NCBI RefSeq assembly: GCF_002909375.1
Contig: NZ_PPXD01000024.1
Location: forward strand, 34,890 to 98,889
Reading direction: 5' to 3'
Length of the DNA: 64,000 nucleotides
Source: Cryobacterium zongtaii
GTDB taxonomy: Bacteria > Actinomycetota > Actinomycetes > Actinomycetales > Microbacteriaceae
Each line of letters opens with the position of its first letter. The stretch's first letter is position 1. Below are positions 26,878 to 34,205 of this stretch, piece by piece. The translations under genes and the position numbers were made by a program. The notes under the pieces are model-generated. The model saw only the letters and a program-made list of their open reading frames with translations, was not told the origin of the DNA and searched no databases.

Positions 26878-28287
26878 ATGACTATCACCACCGTAAGTGT
26901 CGGCACTATCGAGCACGTTGACCCGAACCTGATCGTTGTCGAAGCGAACGTGCGCACCGAAGCTCAGTTGGGCCGCGAGTTCGTGGCCAGCATTAAGGCA
27001 AACGGCGTCCTGACGCCGATCCTCGCCCGCCGCGACGGCCAGGGCAACATCATCGTGCGAGCCGGTCAGCGCCGCACCCTGGCCGCTCGGGAGGCCGGTT
27101 TGGCTACGATCCCGGTTTACGTGGTCGCCGCCGACGAAACCACCGTCGAGCGCATCGTGCAGCAAATGGCCGAGAACGATCACCGCGAGGCCGTCACCGA
27201 CGCCGACCGGGTTACCGCGTTCCAGCAGTTGGCTTTCGAGGGCCTGACCCCCGCCGTGATCGCCAAAAGACTGGGCAGCAAGCCCGCCACAGTCAAGGCC
27301 GGAATCGCAGTCGCAGAGAACGCCGTCGCGGCATCCGCCATTCTCAGCCACTCGCTCACTCTCGACCAGGCTGCCGCGCTGATCGAGTTCGAGGGCGACG
27401 ACGAAACCGTGTCCGTGCTCATCGACATCGCCACCACCAGCCCCGAGCAGTTCGCCCACGCCGCGCAGCGCGCACGCGACGACAAGCGCGTAGCGACAAT
27501 GAAGGCCGACGCGACCGCCGACCTGATCGCGCGCGGCTTTGAGGTTCTGGACCGGGAGCGGGGATCCTACGAAAACGACTACACGAGCATCAGCTACCTG
27601 ACCACCGCCGACGGCGAGACAGTCACCCCGGAGCACATCGCCGCGAGCGAAGGCCGCGCCGCGTACGTGTACGCGTACAGCACCAGCGACACCGCCACCG
27701 TGCGTTACTACCTGAAAGACCCCAGGGCCGCCGGATTCCGCAAGTCCAGCGGCAGCGGAGCCACCACCAGCGGTCCGATGACTGACGAGCAGAAGGACGA
27801 ACGTAAGACCCTGATCGCCAACAACAAGGCGTGGGCCAGCGCTGAGGTCGTGCGCCGCGAATGGCTGGCAGAGTTCCTGAGCCGCAAGACGCTGCCGAAG
27901 GATGCCGCTACGGCCATCGCAGTTGGCCTGACCGTGCACCACAGCATGGTCGGCAAAGCCATCCAGAACGGCAACGTGCTCGCGCACACCCTGCTCGGAT
28001 TGAAGCGGGCCGACTACTGGTCGCGTGACAAGCTCTCCGCGCTGGTGGAGCGCTCCCCCACCAAGGCGCAGCACGTCACCCTCGCAATCGTCCTGGCCGG
28101 TATCGAGGACAGCACCAGCAAGGAAACCTGGCGCTACCCGAACGCTACTAGCGCCCGTTACTTCGAGCAGCTGGCCGCGTGGGGCTACGGCCTGAGCGGC
28201 GTTGAGCAGATCGTGATCGACGCGGTTGCAGAGAAGGCCGCGACCAAGGCAGCCGAAGCCGTAGCTGCTAAGGGCACTCAGGAGTAG
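26878..28287 (+). CDS. ParB/RepB/Spo0J-family protein
   Basis: 469 residues. The ParB N-terminal nuclease-like domain covers about 1-115: VEANVRTEAQLG, FVASIKANGVLTPILAR, VRAGQRRTLAAREAGL and VQQMAENDHREAVTDADR. A helix-turn-helix follows near 118-145 (LTPAVIAKRLGSKPATVKAGI). The long C-terminal part is unusual and Ala-rich. It is not next to the canonical parA at 33282, which has its own small partner, so it may be a regulator or nuclease like those in plasmid leading regions rather than the partition ParB. It is preceded by leader copy A. Confidence 0.85.
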   Translation: MTITTVSVGTIEHVDPNLIVVEANVRTEAQLGREFVASIKANGVLTPILARRDGQGNIIVRAGQRRTLAAREAGLATIPVYVVAADETTVERIVQQMAENDHREAVTDADRVTAFQQLAFEGLTPAVIAKRLGSKPATVKAGIAVAENAVAASAILSHSLTLDQAAALIEFEGDDETVSVLIDIATTSPEQFAHAAQRARDDKRVATMKADATADLIARGFEVLDRERGSYENDYTSISYLTTADGETVTPEHIAASEGRAAYVYAYSTSDTATVRYYLKDPRAAGFRKSSGSGATTSGPMTDEQKDERKTLIANNKAWASAEVVRREWLAEFLSRKTLPKDAATAIAVGLTVHHSMVGKAIQNGNVLAHTLLGLKRADYWSRDKLSALVERSPTKAQHVTLAIVLAGIEDSTSKETWRYPNATSARYFEQLAAWGYGLSGVEQIVIDAVAEKAATKAAEAVAAKGTQE

Positions 28288-28377
28288 CTTCTGTCCCGGC
28301 CCGGCGTGACAGTACCCGAAACTGCCGCGCCGGGTTCTTCCGTCCCCGGCCCCGGCACGGAGGCCGGAACCTGCACC

Positions 28378-28482
28378 CAGGCACACGCTCCTGACGGGTC
28401 GTGACCGAACAGCGGCGCGGCTGCTGTACCCGTCCCCGATGTTGAGCCGCTGCGCGGCCGGGGAGAACAGAGCGACATCACC
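28378..28482 (+). repeat. 100-bp intergenic repeat, copy 1
   Basis: A block containing CTGACGGGTCGTGAC, then GCGGCTGCTGTACCC and GAGCCGCTGCGCGGCCGGGG, is repeated at 29966-30066 with roughly 85 percent identity by eye. Both copies end beside palindromes with GTGA or TCAC arms. GAGCCGCTGCGCGGC occurs once more at 30108. Confidence 0.75.
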
Positions 28483-28540
28483 TGAAGGGTGACGAGAGAT
28501 CACCCTTTCAGGGTGACAAGAGATCACCCCTTCAGGGTGA
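28478..28540 (+). repeat. Three tandem palindromes of the TCACCC..GGGTGA type
   Basis: Copies lie at 28478-28492 (TCACCTGAAGGGTGA), 28500-28516 (TCACCCTTTCAGGGTGA) and 28524-28540 (TCACCCCTTCAGGGTGA). Starts are 22 and 24 bases apart, about two helical turns, so bound dimers would sit on one DNA face. They are candidate operators, iterons or a centromere for a protein encoded nearby, perhaps the ParB-like protein whose gene ends 190 bases upstream. Confidence 0.8.
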
Positions 28541-28580
28541 TGCCCGCCGATGCCGTCGAAAGCAACTCGGAGCGGCTGCG

Positions 28581-28633
28581 CACAACCCCACGTACAGTCC
28601 GGCCACAATCACTACATAACCCCCGCCCCCCTT
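28581..28633 (+). repeat. C-rich repeat, copy 2 (intergenic)
   Basis: Second copy of the GTACAGTCCGGCCACAA plus C-rich block found inside rep at 25993. It lies just downstream of the three tandem palindromes. A replication-associated site is possible. Confidence 0.7.
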
Positions 28634-28777
28634 TGCCGCCGATCTGGCGCTGGAGCTCGTGGCTGCCGGCAACCTCAATCCCGAGAGCCGCTGGCAATAC
28701 TTGGGAGATGCCGCCGAGCGGGCCAGTCCGTGCGGCGGAGATGCCCACGCGACGGCGAAGTTGGGTAGCGTGCTGAG

Positions 28778-29173
28778 ATGACTGAATCGGCGCTTCCCAC
28801 TGTGGGTCCCGGCCAAGATGCGGCAGTACCGGCGCCGATAACGAGGAGAGAATTCGTTAGACGCATTGTGCTGGTTGACGCGGTCGCAGTTTTTGTCGCG
28901 TTGCTGCCTCTTCTGTTTCTGGGGATAGGTATTCAATCGTTGGGAGCGCAGAACGGGTGGTGGGCGGGGGATCCAAACTCCAACGATGGCGAGGAGTTCT
29001 TTGCCACCGTCCTGGGCGGATTTGGTCTGTTCAGCGTGACTGTCCTTGCGGCGATCCCAGTGTCCGTGCTTGCTGGGCGCCACGGCTTTCCCGTGTGGCG
29101 TTCGGTCATGGTGAGCACGCTTGGAATCCTGGGGTCATGCCTGATTCTGGGCGTTACCGCCAGCATCTTCTAG
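28778..29173 (+). CDS. Small membrane protein with three predicted helices
   Basis: 131 residues with hydrophobic segments near 28-50, 75-95 and 108-130. The N terminus is polar and proline-rich (PAPITRREFVRR). No family was recognised. It lies alone between the repeat region and a convergent lipoprotein gene. Confidence 0.5.
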   Translation: MTESALPTVGPGQDAAVPAPITRREFVRRIVLVDAVAVFVALLPLLFLGIGIQSLGAQNGWWAGDPNSNDGEEFFATVLGGFGLFSVTVLAAIPVSVLAGRHGFPVWRSVMVSTLGILGSCLILGVTASIF

Positions 29174-29218
29174 GCGGCTCTCCCCTAACGCCTGCAGTGG
29201 CCGGATGACACATTTGTT

Positions 29219-29785
29219 TTAGGGGTGTGGCTTGATCGGGGTGTCGGCGAGGTTGTAGATGAGCCAGCCTGATGTCGCGGCGTCGCAGATGGTGAGGTCG
29301 ATGACATCAATCAGGATCTCCGCGCTGGATTGTGGGAGTCCGATCCGTAATGATCCAGCCCCAAGCAGCGGACAGTCTGGATAGAGATTCTGGCCGGCCA
29401 CTCTGACCAAGAGGTAAGCGGCGTCCTGGGGTGTGACGGTGATGGTGTGGGCGGGAATGGTGTCGCGTTTCGTGGCCGGGTTGTCGATGACTTGCCCTGC
29501 GGCGTCGAGAAGGGCGACCTCGGGGAATCCTGAGACGGTGCAGCTGGTCGCCCCGGTGTTGGTGAGCTTGACGTAGAACAGGGCCGTGTTATGGGGGTGG
29601 TTCGAATTAGAGGATTCCCGGGTGGCCGTGAACTCGCAGGTGCCAGAGTCAGCGTTCTTGTCCGCTGCCGGCGTTCGAGCGTTTCCTTCAGCCGGGCTCA
29701 GTGAACACCCCGTTAGCGCGCCCAGCATGAGCAGCACTGTCGCGGCCACCAGTGCCTTGGTGGATCTACGAGATCGAGTGTTCAT
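29219..29785 (-). CDS. DUF4232 lipoprotein
   Basis: 188 residues. A basic N terminus and hydrophobic core end in LTGCSLSP, with Cys near residue 27 as the lipidation site. The mature part (NTALFYVKLTNTG, CTVSGFPEVALLD, LLVRVAG) matches DUF4232, a beta-rich domain common in actinobacterial lipoproteins of unknown function. It should be exported and anchored to the outer face of the membrane. It is convergent with the preceding membrane-protein gene. Confidence 0.8.
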   Translation of the reverse strand: MNTRSRRSTKALVAATVLLMLGALTGCSLSPAEGNARTPAADKNADSGTCEFTATRESSNSNHPHNTALFYVKLTNTGATSCTVSGFPEVALLDAAGQVIDNPATKRDTIPAHTITVTPQDAAYLLVRVAGQNLYPDCPLLGAGSLRIGLPQSSAEILIDVIDLTICDAATSGWLIYNLADTPIKPHP

Positions 29786-29965
29786 TTATTGTTCCCCCCG
29801 GCACCGATGCTACTCGGCTGCACCGCACGTCTGATCGGCCAGAAAAGATCGACTGATCGGAATGTCAGCGTCGCTGCAGCTGACCAAATTTCCGGGCATG
29901 TCGCGCACGACGACGGGCCAGGCGGCCCGAACCCCGGAACGCACGTCTTGAACCGGCGATGACTA

Positions 29966-30097
29966 GGCACCCGCCCCTGACGGGTCGTGACGGAACAGCG
30001 ACGCGGCCGCTGTACCCATCCCCCATTTTGAGCCGCTGCGCGGCCGGGGGATAACAGAGTGATGCCACTTTCGAATCCGTGACGGCGATGCCGTCAC
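29966..30097 (+). repeat. 100-bp intergenic repeat, copy 2, with adjacent palindrome
   Basis: The repeat (29966-30066) matches 28378-28482. A perfect palindrome, GTGACGGCGATGCCGTCAC, follows at 30079-30097. As in copy 1, repeat plus palindrome form one module placed upstream of a gene group. Confidence 0.75.
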
Positions 30098-30137
30098 GAG
30101 CATATTGGAGCCGCTGCGCGGCACTGTTCAATGGGCC

Positions 30138-30318
30138 TTTTTGTCCTTTCTGGCGTTTCACCGTAGCTCCCTTCCGTGCCTTGCGTCACCCACATTCTCG
30201 GGCGCGCCCTGCGGGCTTATTTCGCCCGAGAATCCGTGCACTTTCGGCACTCCCGGTCGCTATCGATTTCTCTTGCCAGATAGGGCAAAAAAACAGTTGT
30301 TCACGAGGGAGAGAACCC
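30138..30318 (+). ncRNA. Structured leader element, copy B
   Basis: Stem 30138-30154 pairs with 30275-30291 over 17 positions with one T-T mismatch and one G-U pair (TTTCTGGC against GCCAGATA in the core, T5 against A5 outside). A strong inner hairpin, ATTCTCGGGCG against CGCCCGAGAAT, fills the variable centre. The conserved GTGCACTTTCGGCACTCCC and TATCGATTTCTCTTGCCA blocks are kept. The 3' stem ends 27 bases before ATG 30319, with GGGAGAGA between. Confidence 0.65.
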
Positions 30319-30471
30319 ATGGCTGAGTCAGATTTCGATTACGAGAACACCTATCCCCGGGAGCGCTACGGCAGCGGGTGCGCCTGCAGTGGTTGCCGGT
30401 CCGAAGGTGCCGCAGACACTCAGCCGGGCGAAACCTGCACCGCCAGCCGCTACGCCGACAGCTTCGCCTAG
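30319..30471 (+). CDS. Small Cys-containing protein
   Basis: 50 residues from ATG 30319, with GGGAGAGA a few bases upstream. It is acidic at the N terminus, has a CACSGC cluster and a later Cys, so metal binding is conceivable. It follows leader copy B and heads a run of three closely packed genes ending with DUF3560. No family was recognised. Confidence 0.55.
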   Translation: MAESDFDYENTYPRERYGSGCACSGCRSEGAADTQPGETCTASRYADSFA

Positions 30472-30486
30472 ACCGAGGAAAAACTC

Positions 30487-30675
30487 ATGCACACAACACC
30501 GATTCAGCCTCTGACTCCCGGAGTGCTCGGGGCCGAAAACCTGCTCAGCAGCGCCGACATGTCGACCCTCTGGAACAGCCAGAGCTACCCCAACCCCCGG
30601 AGCCGGTTCGTCATCGTCATGACCCCGCACGGCTCCCGCGTCAACAGCTACGCAACCCCGAGAGGAAACCGCTAA
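30487..30675 (+). CDS. Small hypothetical protein
   Basis: 62 residues; start ATG 30487 is 15 bases after the previous stop, and its stop overlaps the DUF3560 start as TAATG, which implies coupled translation. The C terminus is basic (HGSRVNSYATPRGNR). No recognisable domain. Confidence 0.55.
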   Translation: MHTTPIQPLTPGVLGAENLLSSADMSTLWNSQSYPNPRSRFVIVMTPHGSRVNSYATPRGNR

Positions 30676-31610
30676 TGCTCACCATCACCCACACCCACGA
30701 AGCCGGAACGATGATCGACGGAACCAGCCGAGGCGATGGAACCGCCGAAGTCCTTAAGTCCGCCGGATGGCGCTGGGGCCGCAGCATCAGCGCATGGTTC
30801 GTCCCCCAGTCCCGCGACCGCCTGCCCAAACTGCACACCATCACCCGCACCAAGTCGGCACTTGAAGCCGCCGGGTTCGAGGTCGAAACCGAAATCGACA
30901 GCACCCACCGTGCTACCGCCGACGTCGAGGCCGGAAAGATCGAGCGTCAGGCCGACCGGGTCGACGCCGTGGCTGCGAAGGCCGAGCGTAAGACCGGCGC
31001 AGAAGATGCCGCCTACGACAAGGCCCGCGCAGCGCTGGACCGGCTGCCCGAGGGCGGCGAGCCGATCAAGGTTGGCCACCACTCCGAAGGCCGACACCGC
31101 AACGCGATCGCCAAAGCAGACAACGCCATGCGCAAGTCAGTCGAAGCCAGCGCCGACGCCACCACCGACAAGGCCCGCGCCGACGCGGCCACCCACACCA
31201 CCGACGCCCGCTACAACCCGGTCACCGTGGCCAACCGCATCGAAACGTTGGGCGCTGAGCTCCGCAAGCTCGAACGCCGCATAACCGCGCAGTGCTACGA
31301 CGACACACGCGGATACATCGACGCCACCGCCGACCAGATCCAGGCCCGAGCAACACGCCTCGCTCCGCACATCGACGAGAAGCGCGACCAGATCGCCTAT
31401 TGGGAAGCCGTGCGCGCCGCCCAGGTCGAGAGCGGCAAGGCCACCGGCTACGACCGCTCCACCGTCAAGAAGGGCGACCGGGTGAAGATCCGCGGCCAGT
31501 GGCGCATAGTCGTGCGCGCCAACCTCAAAACGGTCAGCGTCGCCACCGACTACACGTGGACCGACACCAGCCCCTACGCCGAGATTCAGCAGCTCGTGCG
31601 GCCCGAGTAA
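30675..31610 (+). CDS. DUF3560 protein
   Basis: 311 residues. The N terminus (LTITHTHEAGTMIDGTSRGDG and WRWGRSISAWFVPQSRD) and the following helical region rich in Ala, Glu, Lys and Arg match DUF3560, widespread on actinobacterial plasmids and often near anti-restriction or SSB genes. A C-terminal KKGDRVKIRGQWRIVVRANLKTVSV segment looks like a small beta barrel. The function is unknown. A double hairpin follows the stop. Confidence 0.8.
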   Translation: MLTITHTHEAGTMIDGTSRGDGTAEVLKSAGWRWGRSISAWFVPQSRDRLPKLHTITRTKSALEAAGFEVETEIDSTHRATADVEAGKIERQADRVDAVAAKAERKTGAEDAAYDKARAALDRLPEGGEPIKVGHHSEGRHRNAIAKADNAMRKSVEASADATTDKARADAATHTTDARYNPVTVANRIETLGAELRKLERRITAQCYDDTRGYIDATADQIQARATRLAPHIDEKRDQIAYWEAVRAAQVESGKATGYDRSTVKKGDRVKIRGQWRIVVRANLKTVSVATDYTWTDTSPYAEIQQLVRPE

Positions 31611-31620
31611 TCACCGCAGC

Positions 31621-31671
31621 GGCCGGCCCACCCAGGGCCGGCCATGAGGGGCGACCCCCTCACACTCCCCC
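31621..31671 (+). terminator. Double-hairpin intergenic element, copy 1
   Basis: Hairpin 1 is GGCCGGCC, seven-base loop, GGCCGGCC. Hairpin 2 pairs TGAGGG with CCCTCA. ACTCCCCC follows. The same architecture recurs at 32186 and 32969. It is likely a terminator or mRNA 3'-end stabiliser. Confidence 0.65.
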
Positions 31672-31743
31672 GCCAGGTCACGCCGGCCCACCCGGCACCC
31701 CGCCTCGAGCACGGCACCGCAGCAGGACCAAGGAGAACCGGCC

Positions 31744-32178
31744 ATGATCATCACCTACCAGCGCCCCGACACCCTCGACGCACACCAGGTCGACCAGGAC
31801 GCCCCTGCCGACCTCAGCCCCACCGGGGCAGAGTGTGGCACCGCGACCGTCGACGTTCTCGGGAACCCGTGGAGCTGCACCCGCAGCCCCCACCCCGGCG
31901 AGGACGAACACCGCGCTGCCATCACGGCAGCAGGCGATGGCCCGACCGGTACCGTCGCGGTCGCGTGGACGTACCAATACGCCACCGACGATCAGCCCGG
32001 CGCCGTCGACCACGCAGCGCCGACCCAGAGCATCACCGTGACCCTCTCGTTTCCCACCCGCGGTGCACACGGCATCGACGCGGCCGCGACGATCAGCAGC
32101 ATGATCGACGCCGGACTAGGCCACTTCTGGGAAGGCGACCAAGACGACGTGCTCACCAGCTCCACCACGACCGCCTAA
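31744..32178 (+). CDS. Hypothetical plasmid protein
   Basis: 144 residues from ATG 31744, with AAGGAG upstream. It is acidic, with repeated Thr and Asp, and its predicted beta-rich centre (TVAVAWTYQYATDD, SITVTLSFPTRG) looks like a small sandwich domain. No family was recognised. It is flanked on both sides by copies of the double-hairpin element, so it probably forms its own transcription unit or cassette. Confidence 0.6.
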   Translation: MIITYQRPDTLDAHQVDQDAPADLSPTGAECGTATVDVLGNPWSCTRSPHPGEDEHRAAITAAGDGPTGTVAVAWTYQYATDDQPGAVDHAAPTQSITVTLSFPTRGAHGIDAAATISSMIDAGLGHFWEGDQDDVLTSSTTTA

Positions 32179-32185
32179 CCGCAGC

Positions 32186-32237
32186 GGCCGGCCCACCCAA
32201 GGCCGGCCGTGAGGTGGCAGCCCCCTCACACTCCCCC
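32186..32237 (+). terminator. Double-hairpin intergenic element, copy 2
   Basis: Hairpin 1 is GGCCGGCC with loop CACCCAA. Hairpin 2 pairs GTGAGG with CCCTCAC-type sequence. ACTCCCCC closes the element, as in copies 1 and 3. Confidence 0.65.
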
Positions 32238-32302
32238 AGGTGAAACCGGCACGGAGGCCCGCTCCACTCGGACCCGGCTGCGCCGGCCTCCCCCATCAGA
32301 AC

Positions 32303-32538
32303 TTTTCTTCCCTTGGTGGCCGGTCATCGTAGTTCGCTCCGTGCCTACCTCACCCAAAATCTGACACGCGGTCGCAGGCTCCCTTATTCCGCGCCAGATT
32401 GCGTGCACTACGGCACTCCCGCTCTCAATCGATTTCTCTTGCCACCAAGGGCAGAAAAACGGTGGACGACTACACAACCACTGCCCACGAGAGCCCGGAA
32501 CCCCGCGTATCTCACCCATCCTTGGAGAGGGAAACACC
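32303..32538 (+). ncRNA. Structured leader element, copy C
   Basis: Stem 32303-32320 pairs with 32441-32458 over 18 positions with one T-C mismatch. The core is CCCTTGGTGGC against GCCACCAAGGG, different in sequence from copies A and B but still complementary. A variable inner hairpin pairs AATCTG and CGCGG with CCGCG and CAGATT. The conserved CGGTCATCGTAGTTCGCT and CGGCACTCCCGCTCTCAATC blocks match copy A almost exactly. ATG 32539 lies 81 bases beyond the stem. Confidence 0.65.
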
Positions 32539-32958
32539 ATGACCACCACCATCCGCAGCGTCAAGATCAACCCGACCGAAACCATCACCACACTCGACCT
32601 AGACGGCGCGAACAGCGGAACCGACATAGCCGCCGCCATCGACTGCCGCATGTTCGCCGTCGTCGACCTGGCCGACAGTATCGACCTGTTCGTGGACGAT
32701 GAGGGACTCATCAACGGGGCGACCCTGAACCTGCCCGCAACAGTGCTCGCCCACCTGCTCGGCAACCCGACCGTGATCTTCGGAACTGCCATCGCAGTCG
32801 GCACCACCCCGGACGGCAAGACCGTCGGGCTGACGGACCGCCAGCTCACGCGGGTCCAGAAGTCGTTTGCCCAGAAGCCCGACCCGGGAACTGTCGACAC
32901 CCTCGTGGAGAGCCTGTCGCCGTTCCCCACGATTGTGAGCATGCTCCGCAACATCTAG
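32539..32958 (+). CDS. DUF3846-like protein
   Basis: 139 residues; GGAGAGGGAAACACC precedes the ATG. The segment CRMFAVVDLADSIDLFVDDEG, then GATLNLPATVLAH and FGTAIAVGTTPDG, fits the DUF3846 pattern (an acidic strand with DEDG-type residues, then Asn/Ala-rich helices, then GTAxxVG). DUF3846 occurs on phages and plasmids, function unknown. The gene has leader copy C upstream and a double hairpin downstream. Confidence 0.65.
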   Translation: MTTTIRSVKINPTETITTLDLDGANSGTDIAAAIDCRMFAVVDLADSIDLFVDDEGLINGATLNLPATVLAHLLGNPTVIFGTAIAVGTTPDGKTVGLTDRQLTRVQKSFAQKPDPGTVDTLVESLSPFPTIVSMLRNI

Positions 32959-32968
32959 CCGCGACAGT

Positions 32969-33019
32969 CGGCTGGCCTTCGGGCCAGCCGGTGAGGGGCC
33001 GCCCCCCTCACACTCCCCC
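32969..33019 (+). terminator. Double-hairpin intergenic element, copy 3
   Basis: Hairpin 1 is CGGCTGGCC-TTCG-GGCCAGCCG, a stable UUCG-type tetraloop. Hairpin 2 pairs GTGAGGGG with CCCCTCAC. ACTCCCCC follows. Arms differ from copies 1 and 2 but pairing is kept. Confidence 0.7.
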
Positions 33020-33114
33020 ATCGGGCGCGGCGGCTGGACAGCTTCTGCCGTCGAAGGGCCCGCTGGAGCCGCTGTACACACCATCGTCAAAGACGTGAAG
33101 CGGCTCTCGAGGCG

Positions 33115-33270
33115 TCCCTTATTGCTGTTATTGCCAGTGATAGTGCTAATGCAATTAATACAGTCATTACTGCTATTAGCAGTGAGAACAGTAATAACAT
33201 TTATAACAGTATTGCTGTCTACGCCATTAATGACAGCATTAGCTGTAATGTCATTAATAACGACAAGAGA
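33115..33270 (+). repeat. AT-rich repeat region, candidate parS/centromere
   Basis: An AT-rich island within GC-rich DNA immediately upstream of parA. It contains ATTGCTGT twice (33121 and 33211), a near-perfect palindrome ACTGCTATTAGCAGT (33169-33183), CAGTAATAACA (33190-33200), and an inverted repeat ATTAATGACA / TGTCATTAAT (33226-33235 and 33249-33258). Position and repeats suit a type Ib partition centromere that also acts as operator for parAB. A replication origin is an alternative. Confidence 0.65.
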
Positions 33271-33281
33271 AACGAGAACGT

Positions 33282-34205
33282 ATGCCTCCGGCACTCAATC
33301 GCACCGCGTTGGAACGGGTCATCGCCGTTATCAACGGCAAGGGTGGCGTCCTCAAGACCACACTCACCGCAAACATCGGCGGGATGCTGGCGAACAACGG
33401 GTACCGCGTGCTGCTGGTTGATCTCGATCCCCAGGGCAATCTGGCCGAGGATCTCGGATACACGGACGACGACCGAGACGACACCGGCCGTGCGCTCGCG
33501 CAAGCACTTATGTTCGGTGGGGGAGCGGCCCCAATTCAAGAAGTCCGACCAAACCTCGACGTATTCGCTGGAGGCCCGGCCCTCGACCAGGCCACTGCCG
33601 GTCTTGCTGCCAAGGCGAACAAGGACCCAGACGGGGCCAAGCTCGCCGTTGCGCACCTCCTCGAGCCCCTCGCGGGCGACTACGACATGATCCTCATCGA
33701 CTGCCCACCAGGTGATGAAACGCTGCAGACAGCGGCCGTAGCAGCCGCGAGATGGGCACTCGTACCTGTCAAGAGCGACAAATCAAGCCGCAAAGGACTT
33801 GGCGCCGTCGCAGCACGACTCGACGCCGTCCTGGGAGTGAACCCCACTCTCGATTTGCTTGGTGTGGTCCTGGTCGACGTGGGAACCTCTGCCCACGTCG
33901 TCCAACGGGAAGCACGAGAACACATCGCAGAGCTTTTCAACGCCGACAACAACGTCGTCTTCACCGCCACGGTTCGCCACAGCGAAGCGACCGCTCAAGC
34001 CACCCGAGAACGGGGGCTTCTGGTGCACGAACTCGACGCGCAAGTCCGTAAGGGCCCGAAGTGGTACGAAATCCGGCGGGGAGACGCACAGGCACAAACG
34101 TTTGCGCCACGAACAGCATCGTCGGTCGCCGATGACTTGCAGGCAATCACCCAAGAAGTTGTCGCCAGGATAACCGCAGCAGAGAACCAGGAGGCCTTGG
34201 CATGA
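33282..34205 (+). CDS. parA: ParA-family partition ATPase
   Basis: 307 residues. A deviant Walker A, NGKGGVLKTT, lies near residues 18-27, with Leu where Gly is usual. Walker A' (VLLVDLDPQGNLAEDL) and Walker B (DMILIDCPPGDE) are intact. The lack of an N-terminal HTH makes it a type Ib-like ParA. It is followed, with an ATGA overlap, by a small basic protein and preceded by AT-rich repeats, the usual layout of ParA, centromere-binding protein and centromere. Confidence 0.88.
   Translation: MPPALNRTALERVIAVINGKGGVLKTTLTANIGGMLANNGYRVLLVDLDPQGNLAEDLGYTDDDRDDTGRALAQALMFGGGAAPIQEVRPNLDVFAGGPALDQATAGLAAKANKDPDGAKLAVAHLLEPLAGDYDMILIDCPPGDETLQTAAVAAARWALVPVKSDKSSRKGLGAVAARLDAVLGVNPTLDLLGVVLVDVGTSAHVVQREAREHIAELFNADNNVVFTATVRHSEATAQATRERGLLVHELDAQVRKGPKWYEIRRGDAQAQTFAPRTASSVADDLQAITQEVVARITAAENQEALA

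Noticed and set aside
26821..28608. 595-codon open frame on the minus strand
   Set aside because: It is antisense to the ParB-like gene, whose motifs are unmistakable. High-GC third positions open antisense frames; no family pattern is visible on the minus strand.
26700..32460. Calling the leader elements proven Frpo-type ssDNA promoters
   Set aside because: No convincing -35/-10 pair is visible within the stem, so this is kept only as one hypothesis.
28300..33270. CRISPR-like repeats
   Set aside because: Repeats are few, differ in length and sit around genes. There is no regular spacer pattern and no cas gene in the window.
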